Shown: positions 11,241 to 22,754 of the stretch, piece by piece
Numbering within the stretch: the first letter of the stretch is position 1
Layout of the letters: each line of letters opens with the position of its first letter
NCBI GenBank assembly: GCA_021014945.1
Contig: MU266388.1
Span: forward strand, 1 to 64,000
Direction of reading: 5' to 3'
DNA: 64,000 nucleotides
Origin: Leucogyrophana mollusca
Taxonomy: Eukaryota > Basidiomycota > Agaricomycetes > Boletales
Translations under genes and position numbers: made by a program
Notes under the pieces: model-generated
What the model was told of the DNA's origin: nothing
Databases searched by the model: none
What the model saw: the letters and a program-made list of their open reading frames with translations, nothing else

Positions 11241-12935
11241 CGGAATTGAACCATGAATTTAACTTACCACGTCTGCAAGACTTCTATCGACGACCTCCCA
11301 GATTCGCCACCCGCGCATGGCATGACCGCAAGTCTACACGTACATAGGCGCCCTCGCACGCAGGATGGCTGTTCGGCCTGGACATATGGATTTAGCCAAT
11401 AAACTGGTCGGCCCCGGCATTCTGAGTGTGTATCAACTTTCTAGCGTGTTTTAAGTCTCAGAGCTCCTCAACTATAGGCGCTGGAACTGTACGGAGGGAA
11501 GTTTGTCGGTTTTACGCTGATATACAAAGCTGAGAGCATCGAGACTGCTCACAAACGATTCGAACAGGATCTTTATTGGATCGAGAGGGTCGTGAGTGCG
11601 TTTTTTCGCTATGAGAACTGTTCGCTGATTTGAATCTACGGATGAAAGTGGCACAAGTAAAACCTGGCCATTTACCCCGTGACAATGGCGATTACGCTGC
11701 AAGATCGCGCTGAAATCATACAGCTCACTCCGGTAGACGGGAGCACTTGCAGCCTTGCAAGGGAGTGCTTCTGCATCGAAGACACTACTACTGCACAGGT
11801 CGGCCCATTATCGCCTTCCTTGAGTCATGGATAGCGAGATGGGGGGCGGGTTCCAGTGACTGAGATCGGACCTTGGCGATCGGCCACAAGCAGCTCTCTC
11901 CCGGATGCGAAGGTCAACATACTCCAAGATCTCCCAATGCAGCAGTCGCATCGGGACATGAAATGTACGCACATAATCATCACCACGTCCTCGAAAGATC
12001 GACTGTCCGACGACCAATCGTTCCTCCAGGACTCATAAGCCGATCTATGTTGTGCATTGCACGCTAAAATCGCGTCTTTTGGACAGCTTACCTGCGTCAA
12101 AGCAACAACCGCGCCGTAAGTGAGTCAGCTGTTACATTGCACGTCATATGCCGTATGCCGACCAGTCCGAGACTTAAGGCAGGTCAGACCATAGTATGGG
12201 GCGACCCGAAGCCGGAGGGCAGCCTCGATCACATCGTCAGCGTTGACTGTCATGATACCGGGTATAGAACCAGTAATACTTCCTGCACTTGGTCAAAGCG
12301 AATGTCTGCCCTGGCCAATTCTCGATACTGCTGCTATTAGAGCGCTGGGAGATGACAGTGGGCGCGCATTCTCGTCCGGCGCTAGCGTATTACCGCCTCG
12401 TAAATCGATGATGGTGTTTGAAAACAGGAGTAGTCTCAGTGTCCTCGGAGCACGCGAGGGGTTTGACTACCTTCACGACCTCAACATTCACCACCTGTAA
12501 TCTATGACACCGCTCTTAAATCGTGGAGTGGTGCTGACAGGACGCCCTAATCATCTCTTGCACTGCTCTCGCGACCACAAGCAGTGCCTTTCATCCTGTC
12601 TAGGAACATAAACGACTCACCGCAAGATTGAGGGACGGGCCGAGACTAGAGATAGTACCAGTGATGGGGCTGCGAGGAAGACTTGGCGTCGGGTGGATGA
12701 TACGAGGACGTGGTATACAAACAAATGTAGCAGCCAGCGCAGCAGGTACGCGAGTATTCCAATATCCAATAGAAGGCTAAGGGAGCGATGATGGAGCATC
12801 TTGACCAGGCATGAGACATACGACGTGAAAGTTGGTCGAACTGAATGACCACGCAGCTTCTCGCAAGCCTAGACGCGAGGAGAACATCTGAGAGGTGCAA
12901 TCCTGCGAAGAAGAGAGAAGCAGGGCTCGACTCCC

Positions 12936-15216
12936 CTACTGCGGGTGCGTGCGCCTCCACCACCTGACGCACTCCAGGAAACAGAAGGCATCCAAGCACC
13001 CCGTGTCCTCGAAGAACGACTCTGCATCATTATCTTCAGAGTCTGAGTCCGAGTCGTCGTTCCTGGCAGCTCTGCGCCGCTCTCTGGCACGCCAGCGGCG
13101 TCGGGCATTTCTATCTCTAGGGGGCGCGGCGGCCATTCGCTATGGGGAGCGTACGGTTAGATCGGAACACGGTCGACGAGGATTGGAAGGCGCACGTCAT
13201 AAGCTTTTCCGAGTGCTACGTTAGCAGCTATTGGCGGAGATGCCTCGTTCTGGTTTCTTGATGGGGGTGTTCGAGAGGGAGCCGGGGCGTCGGTTGGCAA
13301 CTAAGTGGCACGGATAGATATGAGCACTCAATACTGCTAATGGAAACGTTTGCTGCTAGAACTCACCCCTGGAGGGGCGGGGACTTTGGGTCGCTCGTGA
13401 AGGGGTATATGTGCAGAGCCATCTGGGAGGTCTGCGGGGCCGCTGGATTTGCGATGTCGGATACGCTCCCAGCGCTCACGGATGTTGCGTGACCATAAGC
13501 GAGTAAGTACAGAAGGCTGGACGATCGATGTTACGCGTGTTTGCGAGTCGGTCAACAACTGGTGCGAATAGATATGAACCGATCAATATGGTCAACGAAA
13601 AACATTTCCACCAATACTTACCTCTGGGGAGACGGGGACTATGGGTTGCTCGCCTGGAAGAGGACGCGATGAACCATTTGGGATATCTGCAGGGGCGGCA
13701 GATTTGCGAGGGCGTATACGTTGCCAGTGTTCACGGATGTTGCGCGGCCATTTGTGACTAGGCTTGGCCGGGTGAATGGGCGGTGTTTGTTGCTCGAGTG
13801 GAGGATCCTGCTGAGGTTCGATGGGCCGCTTAAAAGGTACGCGAATGAGAGGATACTACACAGAAAAGATCGACAAAAACTTACGAGGGGCGGGCGTATC
13901 GAGTCGGTATCCCAAAGTCGTCGTCGACACTCGGTTTTCTTTCCTGCGGGCGCTGGGTGGCAGGCTGTTGCTGAACAACGGCGGGAAGCTAGGTATGACG
14001 CGGGGAATCAGTCTCGAGGTACACAGAATGGAAAAGCAAGCGCACATCAAGTAGCGAGAAGTTTATTGAAGGCGCGCCATTGTTCAACTTGGTGGGAGCG
14101 TGCCTCTACCGGCGGAGGTGTGTAATAGATGTAGACACAGGATGTCAGCGGGCAGCACATAGACGCAACAAATGCCTACAGGAGGGTTTTGGTTGCTGGC
14201 GGTCGGCGGGAAAGACTGGTGGAGAGTTGGAGGTAGTATTGGAGCAAAATGAAGATACTCACCGAGCCTTGGGTTGCCAATGGTTCCGTGTCCCACAAAG
14301 ACACCACGCCGTGGTTGTTGCCACCGACGATATACCGGCCGTCGGGGGAGAATGCGATAGAATGTACTCCGCCATCTGCGTAGAATGACTCTCCAACCTG
14401 CAGCCGCGTCCCCAAATCCCAAACCCTGATTGTCCTATCGCCTCTTCCACTCACAATTCTTCGTCCGTCGGTGATAATTGGAGTAGAGCCGATGAAAGGC
14501 CCGGGCGGCGCTATCGGTTTCCCGACTTGCACTCCCGTTTTGGAATCCCAGACATGGATGCTTTCATCGACAGACGCGGTGACGAGGAGTCGACCGTCTG
14601 GCGAATACACAATCGACGACAGAAAAGCCGTGTGGCATTTTATGGGACCAACGACGACCTTTCCAGTGGCGAAATCAAACACCTGGAAAGTATTTAGTAA
14701 CCCAGCAGCAATTCGCGACCCGTCCGGCGAGAATGCCGCGCACAAGACCAGGTCGTTACCGTATTCCAGCGGGTCTCTGCCAGGCCTCCCAGTGTCCGCA
14801 TCCCAGAACCGTATCCCACTTCCACCCAAGCTGGTCAACACCGTTACGAGCCAACGTCCATCTGGGGAATAGGCCAGTTTGTGAACACCGCCTTCGATCT
14901 CGTGAACCACTTCCCGCATTAGCACATCCCAAACAACTACCCTCTTCTCCGTCTCACTCGCAATTCTCCTGCCGTCTGGAGATATTACTATCTGTGTGAC
15001 ACCGGAATCATGCTGAAGCGGTTGTCCGTCTTGCCTACCGCTCTCAGCATTCCAAATGATGACGGTCCCGTCGTCGGACGCACTGGCGACGTGCCGACCG
15101 TCCGGGAAATATGCAACGGAGTTAACCCCTTTGGTATGTCCTTTGAAAACTCTCGTAGGACGACTGGACGCCGGACGCACGCGTGAATACTCCGTGAGGA
15201 TCGAATATACCGACAT
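12936..15216 (-). CDS. WD40-repeat protein, copy 2 (probable frameshift in the tail)
   Basis: Exon 1, 15216-14263, encodes 318 residues with seven WD40 blades; the signatures GHTKGVNSVAYFPDGRHVAS, VIIWN and IRVWD are visible. The donor GTGAGT is in phase 0. The tail repeats the exon plan of copy 1, including the two similar W-x-R-N-I-R-E-R-W exons (about 13793-13627 and 13530-13367) and a final exon ending at 12936. In the LPAV exon the codons for VDDDFWD carry three T where copy 1 has four (plus strand CCCAAAGTCG at 13911 against CCCAAAAGTCG at 8875). This single-base deletion shifts the frame ahead of the donor and would truncate the tail while leaving the propeller whole. The intact intron at 13350-13366 is the empty site for the transposon in copy 1. 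Confidence 0.7.
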
Positions 15217-15330
15217 GGCGCGAGGAGTCGAGACTGACGGGCGGGCAGTTAGTGAAGGTATTCAAGGCGGCGTTGAGGGAGGTGCGAGACACAGCTGCTT
15301 CAAGGAGATCCCCCTCTTATGCCCTCTGTA

Positions 15331-15405
15331 CATGCTGTGAGCCTGCTCTGCCCATGCTGTGGGCCTACTCTGCCCAGGCTGTGAGCCTACTCTGCACGTG
15401 CTGTT
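15331..15405 (+). repeat. 22-bp minisatellite, about 3.4 units
   Basis: Three consecutive 22-bp units start at 15331, 15353 and 15375 (consensus CATGCTGTGAGCCTACTCTG plus CC) with few differences, followed by a partial unit. The corresponding places in units 1 and 3 have only a single related copy, so the expansion is specific to unit 2. It lies about 120 bp upstream of the WD40 start codon. Confidence 0.8.
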
Positions 15406-16109
15406 CGAACCATGCCCCGTGCCTTTGGCGAGTGCTTGATGTTCTCAGTATACATAGGTTTAGGCCACGGACGTCTCGTCTTCATTGACCAACACGTTCA
15501 CCACCCTGTGCATTGCCACCTCCGCACTCTTCCGGTTCTCTTTCCCGCCCATACAGATGTCACCCCGAGTGCCACATCACCGAAACGTATACTTCAAGGC
15601 GTCGAAAGCCCGTGCCTATGACTTGACCTTCCCTTCACCCATCTCCACCCACCATACTGGTCACCTCTCATCCCAGCTCTTTCCTGCTCCGTCTCCATCA
15701 ACGCCTTCGTCGACATCCGCACCGCCAGTACGACTGCCCACTCGTTGCCCACTCCTGTGCACGAACATCCTTTTTTAGCCACTCCTTCAACGCACGCGTC
15801 ATCGAGTGCCACCCAACTCTGGATGCGAGCAGCGGCGACGAAGATGGACAGCTTGAAGGGCGGTTGGTGGCGGGGAAGGTGCAAGAGTATTCGTTCCGGA
15901 AGAAGGTTACATAGAGACGGGGGATAAAGGGGGAGAGCAACGGAGTTGATATCGTGGAAAACTCTCAGCGGCGTCGTTGACGGGCGTTCCAAGCTCGATG
16001 GGCCAGCAGCGCCCCGCCTCCATCGAATCCTAGTCCTTGCGCCCTTATTGACATCGCTATAAGGCAGGCAGAAGAGGGCTTCAAGCGGATCTAAGGCTTG
16101 CTTCCCCCG

Positions 16110-16700
16110 CCTAACTCATCACACACCTCCCCGCTGGAACAGCGACAAGATCGTCATCGCCGAGCTTACGGAACACCGCTGTTTGCCAACAGTCGCAGGG
16201 ACAATTGCTACGCGCACTCTATACGGGCAGGGTATCGGCGAGTTCATCGTTGCCGAGGGAAGCGAAGAACTGGGTGGTCGGATGGCCAATCTGGAGTTTG
16301 AATCGTCCGCCGCCCGGGCAGTAGTATACCGTAGAGGTCTGCGCCAGTCGGATCAAGGACAGTCAAGTAGGCGATGGTCCCGCCAACCTCACTGGCAACT
16401 GGAGAAAAGACACATTTTGATGACCGCGCATTGTTATTGGTTTGACGACATTCTGTGCTGCTTTGTTGCGTCAAGTATCGTGCTGTGAACGATTTCACCC
16501 TGGGGCACACATGATTACAACGACTACAGCAACCATCTTGGCATGTTCAGCGCCACCGACGTTGGTGCCGACGCGAATACGATCATTGCCGCAGGTAAGT
16601 TTGTCACACTTTTGTAGACTCTCTGCTGAGTCCCCAACAGGTGACCGCGTCGCTCAGCAAGTAGTCGACTCGAACCCCTCAGCCCTCCCTACAATCAGGT
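16110..16700 (+). pseudogene. FAD-dependent amine oxidase (polyamine-oxidase-like) pseudogene, unit 2
   Basis: The frame from about 16150 reads ATRTLYGQGIGEFIVAEG followed by SEELGGRMANLEF, the Rossmann-fold second strand and GGRM motif of flavin amine oxidases. Further on, another frame gives HDYNDYSNHLGMFSATD, and a short intron precedes DRVAQQV. The nucleotide-binding glycine motif is degraded (TVAGTIATRT in place of GxGxxG), and frame changes occur after the GGRM block near 16310 and again near 16440. The gene therefore cannot encode a working oxidase. It lies on the opposite strand to the WD40 genes and was copied with them. Confidence 0.65.
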
Positions 16701-16779
16701 GGCATCCCCTCGCGTGTGAATCCGAGCGCTGCCTTGCATACTTCGTATCCTCAATACCCTCTCCGCTCGTGTAACAGAA

Positions 16780-19650
16780 GTTCTGTAGATCATACGGCGC
16801 GCTCCCTTAGAGGTCGAGCCCTGTCAGTGTCATCAGAGCGTGCGAGGTCTTCTACTGCCTTGGCGGGCTCCACCGCTCACCGTTGGCTTGTTGTGCATTA
16901 CACCGCTCTCTCTGTTTGTCTCACTCCGTCTCGCAAGATATTCATTCTCTCGCACTCGCAAGACAGACACGGCGCCCCCCACACATGAATGTGTTCGTGT
17001 TCGTGCTGAGCACGCTTTATTCACATCCTGCACTGCTCTCGCAACCACAACCAATACCTTTCATCCTTTCTAGGAACATAAACGACCCACTCCGAAATCG
17101 AGGGGCGCGTCGAGATCAGAGAAATACCAGTGGTGAGCCTACGGGGAAGACTTTACGTCGGATGGATGGTATGAGGATGTGGTATACAAACAGATGTAGG
17201 AGCCAGCACGGAAGACACACGAGTACCACGAGTACTCTAGGGCACCCAGAAGCCTGAAGGATCCAACGTGGCGAAGTCGATCCGAGTGACGAGCACGCGT
17301 GCGATATGCGGCCTAATATTTTCTCAAAACGGACAGCAGCGTGGTTTTCGGCGATACTAGACACAAGGATAAGAGGACCACTGCGAAGAAGAGAAAACCG
17401 GAGCTCGACTCACCTACTGCCCCTGCAAGTACCTCCGCCGCCTGAAGTACTCCCCGAAACAGATGGCGTCCAAGCACCCCGTGTCTACGTATTCCGACTC
17501 TGCATCGCTATCCTCAGACTCTGTGTCCGAGTGTGAGTTGGCCTGGGCACCGCCGCGCTGCGCGCGGGCACGAAACCGTCGGCCTTTTCTGCCCCGAGGA
17601 GCCGCGATGACCAGTCGCTGACAGGAGCTGAAGATTAGATCAAATACGGGTCGATGGAGATGGGATGCATACCACATCATCTTGTGCAAACGCTACGTTG
17701 GCCTCGATCTGGTTTTTTGACGGCTGTGTGCGGAAGTGGGAACCTTGTGCTTTTTCATGTGTATCTGCGACCCTTTCTTGACGCGCTTGTTGATTAGTCC
17801 GAAACTAGGTAACATGAGTAAATAAGTATGAACTGTCTCCCGAAACTTACCTCGGGGGAGGCAGGGGTATTGGCACGTTCGCGAAGGGGTATGGGTGGAT
17901 GTGGAGGGCAGTCGGAGAGGTCCGTCTGGACCCGAGGTTTGCGATGCCAGATATGTGCCCAGTGTTCACGGATGTTGCGTGACCACTTGCGACCAGACGC
18001 GGCGGGGTCAACACAAGTTGTTTCTTGCTCGAGTGGAGGATGCTGCTGAGGTTCAGTAGGTCGCTTATAAGGCACACGAATTGGAGGACACCACACAGAA
18101 AACCGCGAGGGAAACTTACAAGGCGTGGGCGTATCGACTCGAAGTCCCAGTCGTCGTCGACACTCGGCTTTCTTTTCTGCGGGTTGGGGTGCTGTGGCTG
18201 TACGACGGCGGGGAGCTACGAGGGGAATCAGTTTCGAGGGACGCAGAATGGGAACGCAAGCTCACATCAAGTAGCGAGGAGTTTATTGAAGACGTGTCGT
18301 TGTGCGACCCGGCACGGACTCGCCTCTGCTGGCGCAGCGGTGGAATTGGCTGCGCGATAGGTACAGAATGTAAACACAGGACGTTGGCGCATAGAAGGGC
18401 GCATACACGCAAGAAAAGCTCACAAGTGGTATTCGGGTGGTAGGTGGGGACGACTGAGGTGGAGAGTCAGAAGCGGTATTGGAGCAGAATGAAGATACTC
18501 ACTGGGCCTTGGATTGTGAATGATTCCGTGTCCCACAAGAACACCCCGTTATATCCGCCGCTGATGATGTATCGCCCATCAGGAGAGAATGCGAGAGAAA
18601 ATACCCAACCATCCGCGTCGAACGAACCCCCAACCTGCAATCGCGTCTCTAAATCCCAAACCCGGACTGTCCCATCAATTCCTCTACTCGCAATCCTCCG
18701 TCCATTGGCGGCAATCGAAATGCAGTTGACCCCGTACTCGTGCCCAAACATCGGTTTCCCCACTTGTATTCCCGTTTTCGAATCCCAGAAGCGGATGCTT
18801 GAATCCCGTGACGCGGTGAGGAGGAGACATCCATCTGGCGAATACACAATCGACCACACAAACTCCGTGTGGCCTTTTATGGGACCGAGGACAACCTCGC
18901 CGGTGGCAATATCAAGCACCTGGAAAGACCCATCGGCTGTCCCGGCAGCAATCCGCAACCCGTCCGGGGAGAATGCCATGCACCGGATGTTGCTGTTACA
19001 TATCAGCAGTTCTCTACTAGGTCTGCCAGCGTCCGCGTCCCACAACTGTACCTCCCTCACAGCGTTCACCAGCGCAGTTGCGATCCAACGTCCATCTGGT
19101 GAGTAGGCCAGCTTTTCAACACCACTCATTTTGATCTCATGAACCACTTCCCGCGTCAGTGCATCCCAAATGACGAACCCGCCCTCTTCCAGTCCACTCG
19201 CAATTCTCGTGCCGTCCGGAGATATGGCTATCCACATCACGGCGGAATGATGCTGAAGTGGTTGCCCGTATTGCAAACTGCTCTCCACATCCCAGATGAT
19301 GACGGTCTTGTCGTCGGATGCGCTGGCAATGCACCGACCGTCCGGGAAATATGCAGCACACCTGACCCATGCGGTGTGTCCTTTGAAAACTTTTGTCGGA
19401 CCACGGGATGCACGACGCACGCCTGAAGACTCGATGGGGTTCGATGACGTCGACATGGCGCAAGAAGACGAGAGTGACGGGTGTGAGGTTAGTGAAGGCG
19501 TTCGAGGCGACGTTGAGGGAGGATGTGCGGGACACAGCTGCTTTAGGGTGAGCCCCCTCTTATGCCCTGGATAAATCCTGTGGGCATGCTGTGCAAATAG
19601 TGTTCGAAGTGCGCGTCCTGCCTTTGTTGATCATTTGATATTTTCAGCAT
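16780..19650 (-). repeat. Tandem segment, unit 3
   Basis: Third homologous segment with WD40 copy 3. Its left part (16780-17413) matches the 3' flanks at 1530-2030 and 12420-12860, but the outer part of that flank is missing. The right boundary lies near 19650, where similarity to 15440 and 10390 fades. Divergence from units 1 and 2 looks greater than between those two, which suggests an older duplication. Confidence 0.7.
17414..19456 (-). CDS. WD40-repeat protein, copy 3
   Basis: Exon 1, 19456-18503, is 954 bp and encodes a seven-bladed WD40 propeller (GHTAWVRCAAYFPDGR at the start, VFLWDTES at blade 7). The tail exons carry SSINSSLLD, LPAVVQPQHP...KPSVDDDWDFESIRPR, one W-S-R-N-I-R-E-H-W exon (copies 1 and 2 have two) and a last exon 17617-17414 ending DTGCLDAICF. 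The acceptor used by copies 1 and 2 before the WCP(P/L)IRVP segment (TGTGTAG) is TGTGTGG here, so that site is lost. The next in-frame AG (aacctcag, just before CAGCATCCTCC) would restore the frame with a short deletion. The reading frame is otherwise open. The function is unknown beyond a protein-interaction scaffold. Confidence 0.75.
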
Positions 19651-20559
19651 ACACAGGCTTATGTAGTACATGGGCGTCTCGTCTTCATTAACCAACACAT
19701 TTGACGTCCTGTACGTTCTTGTATCAGGTCCACGCTCTTCCCGTTCTCATTACGGTTTAAACTGGCCCTAAGGCACCGCAGACGTCCTCTTCGAAGAGGC
19801 GACGTCAATGTACGTAGCACCGCCGAGGCGATCCTGAACACCCTCCTGAAGGTACGCTTTGATCGACTTTCAAAACGTAAGTGAGACTGTTGACTTTTTC
19901 GATATCCATGCCCTTCTGTCAGCAATTATTCACGATAGCATGCGCTTCCCGTGTCAGTTCCATTCATGCGAACATTAATTTCGTTCAACGCCTGCACACA
20001 GCGCTGACACGGTATTGCCTCAGGTACAGGAAAGGCCCTCGTCGCCCAAATCGTCTCCAGTCGGACATGTGCGGTGTTCTTGCGTGCGTATAGTTGACTG
20101 CAGGCTGATGTGGATATAATTCCACGTCGGTTCAACCGTATGCAGGGAACACGGATCGCTGCTGGATTACATATCTCAACTGGTAAGTTCAGCGTTCAAT
20201 TCTGATTACCTGCTGACATACTAGAGGACGAACTCACAGAGTATTCTTAGTAGTATTCCTCTGCTCAGGACGGCCGATTAGATCCACGGTTCGATGGTCA
20301 AGCGTTTTACGACCTCGTGCTGGAGCCAGTCTTTGCAACTCACCTCACCTGAGCCGATATCGAGGAGCTACAACTCCCTGTGTTCTACCCAGTCTTATGC
20401 ACCTTGGCAGCAGACGGCGATCAGGGTTACACCAGCAGCATTGGGGTCTGAATAAGGATAGAACACCCCCTTGATATAAAGCTATCAAGAAAGAAGGTTG
20501 GTGTAGAATGCCATGAAAAACCGCTCCTGCCATGAGTGTAACGTGTTCGACAAAAGACT
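19651..20559. other. Gene-poor stretch with degenerate coding traces
   Basis: A plus-strand frame at about 20262-20420 reads RLDPRFDGQAFYDLVLEPVF, then a stop, then ADIEELQLPVFYPVLCTLA, which looks like an ancient coding exon, but no family was recognised. Other frames have frequent stops. No RNA gene or repeat was seen. Confidence 0.4.
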
Positions 20560-20902
20560 TGGCGAATAAAACAGAAGAGAGAACTTGTGGAATACGATAA
20601 CCCTTGTACGTATCACTTCTATACGTTGTGCGTGGTGATCCTGAAAGTGCATAGGGCCTCTAGTACGACAAGAGCACGAGCAAGATGGAAGCAGACACCG
20701 AGGGGAGCCGCTGGATACCATCTAAGGTTTCACGTCGGTCGGCTTTCACGTATGGGGGCGAAGGTCGATGCTCGGAGTCGGGGAGCGCATCCCTGCCCAC
20801 CACCTCATCGATCTCTGCACGCGCTCGTTCCTGACCTTCTGGGTAGATGATTATTGCGAGAATGAACGTAAGAAGCGTAGAAGACGTCCGTCCAGCATTC
20901 AC
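20560..20902 (-). pseudogene. Cytochrome P450 fragment
   Basis: The minus-strand frame gives NAGRTSSTLLTFILAIIIYP (I-helix), then ERARAEIDEVVGRD, and PPYVKA before a degraded RETL (ExxR helix region). After that the frame shifts, and a second frame shows SDTYKGYRIPQ, the strand that normally follows. The heme-binding FGxGxRxCPG motif and the N-terminus are absent. It is a relic of a CYP gene of the kind common in Agaricomycetes. Confidence 0.7.
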
Positions 20903-21860
20903 GATTCAGCGAAATACGTGTATAGTGGGACTGTGTCACACAGACGGAACGCCACCAGAGGCATTTAGTTTCTGAACTAAGCGCTGCCGGTCTCTGTGAG
21001 GGCTGTTTTGTAGTTCGAGCATGTACATGCGAGATTTAATGGGGGATCGAATAGGGGAGACGCAGAGTAATTAGGGAGCAGGAGATGCGGCCCGATGCGG
21101 AGAATCGACGAGGAAAGGGCGAGACGTGGAGAATCGATGGGGACTGACATCCTTGCGTACAAGTAGCGGGCTTCGGCGAGCTGATGCGGGCAAATATTCA
21201 TACGAGGGCCTGAAGTATTCGGGAACGTCGAGGAGGTATCGTGCTCATCAAACGGATTCACGCCATCGACGGGAAAAGGTGAGTACGTTCTCTTGTTTCT
21301 TGCGCACACTGTTTACGCTAATACTTTCGCCCACACACAGGTACGAGTTCTCGTGTGCACAGTCAAGGGCGTGTAGTTATCTGGACTCTGGTTATAACAT
21401 TCCCAAAGTCTCTTACTTCACTGCTGAGAACACTAGGGGCCATTTGCGTATGGGTCTCAAACATCATTCCAGACTCGAACTTAGCGTGCCCAACGCGAGC
21501 ACGACTCCTACTAAATCCAATAACGTGTGCTCGTTTTCAATTTCAAAAAACCCGAGAAGCTGTGCCCTCAGGCCTCAAAGTCTCAAGATTTACCTGGGAA
21601 GCCAAGTTTGTTACTTGATTGAGGTAAAGTGGTTTGGGTATACATTTGGACAAGCGAGTTAAAATACTAAATCCTGCTCAGGAACTACTCGATTCGTCAT
21701 CATCACACTTGCTAGTGGCATTGTTTCCCGCACAGCTATGCTGGAGCCAGATGCGGGTATGTCTTGGGGTTTTTGTTCATGGAAAGTTCCTTTTAGTCCT
21801 CGCACATTTGAATAAAAGGCACCATTTTGCTCTCAGACTCAGACCACAACGTCCTCAGTC
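20903..21860. other. Stretch without a recognised gene
   Basis: Two overlapping medium ORFs (21126-21662 plus and 21309-20977 minus) show no domain, and a possible intron near 21281-21342 joins frames without a recognisable product. It may be the upstream region of the hypothetical gene at 21861. Confidence 0.35.
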
Positions 21861-22463
21861 ATGTTCGGCGAACTTTCCGCCCACGAGCCCTCCATCCCAG
21901 TACAGAAGGACTGCGCATCGTGGCGTGACCAAGTCCCCATCAATGCTGCACTCGACCTTCCATCCTCTTCCAAAGCGAACCACCCTTCGGCTGTTGAGGA
22001 CGGTACACACATCAACTTGCAGGACCCCGCATTTCCTATTCCCAATGCCTCTCATGCCCAAGAAGCTGAGGATGAGGATTCCGCGGTAGGTTCCTCCCCA
22101 CTATAATCATACCATAATCCATCGTGGTAGTAACAGCCATGTTGTCAGCTGAATATCATCGCTCTACCACCATTTTTGGAGACACGACGCCATGCCGATC
22201 TAATGGTCGCCTTTGTGAACTGTCAGCGCCTGGAGCGTCGCGCCGAGGGTCGACTCATTGCAAGGCGGCTAAAGCGCATTGGGGTAGAAAGGGAGCTATT
22301 CAGTGACCTGGCTCACCGCTCTGCCAAAAGACGTCGTGTGGCGGACGATAACGCCACCTTTCAGCGGGTCATGTTGCGCTATTCTGGACTCTTCCCAGCA
22401 GATGAGAATTTTGTTACGGACATGGCGAACGACGAGGATTCCGAGGTCACTTCGCAGGGGTGA
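21861..22463 (+). CDS. Small hypothetical protein with basic nuclear-type segments
   Basis: Two exons (21861-22085 and 22182-22463) separated by a 96-bp GT-AG intron sum to 507 bp, 168 residues. The first part is acidic and Ser/Pro-rich. The second has a run of Arg/Lys-rich helix (RRAEGRLIARRLKRIG) and a SAKRRR cluster that would fit a nuclear localisation signal, then an acidic C-terminus. The phase-0 join EDEDSA|TRRHADLM and the open frame across both exons support a real gene. I do not recognise a named family; related small proteins appear to occur in other Agaricomycetes, but this is from general impression. Confidence 0.5.
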
Positions 22464-22754
22464 ATTGCCGAGGCTTTTCAAGAATAATTTTATTATCATT
22501 CCCGCACGAAGATTTCATAAAGTTGCTATGCAAGCCCACTCGGAGTGTCTGAAGGTTAACTATGTAGCCTTCGTACGTTCGAATTAGAAACCTGTATGAG
22601 CCGTATGCCTTCCCAACCCCGTCTTAAAGCAGTTTGCGAAATGATAGATGCTTCACCATGCTTTCAAACAACGGCTCCACCTTCAGCTACTCGCACCCAC
22701 GTCGTAGGGCCGAATCCTGGCTTGTGCAAGCGACCAACGACATGACAACCTCCC

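Larger units (their letters stand above)
11610..16700 (-). repeat. Tandem segment, unit 2
   Basis: Homologous to unit 1 minus its transposon, and partly to unit 3. It contains the WD40 copy 2 gene, its upstream flank, a 22-bp minisatellite absent from the other units, and the longest amine-oxidase remnant. The 11241-12935 part is the 3' flank of the WD40 gene, matching 780-2107. No independent gene was recognised there. Confidence 0.75.

Noticed and set aside
18444..19106. 220-residue plus-strand ORF
   Set aside because: It lies antisense to the seven-bladed WD40 exon of copy 3, and equivalent antisense ORFs exist in copies 1 (9237-9863) and 2 as a by-product of repeat codon use.
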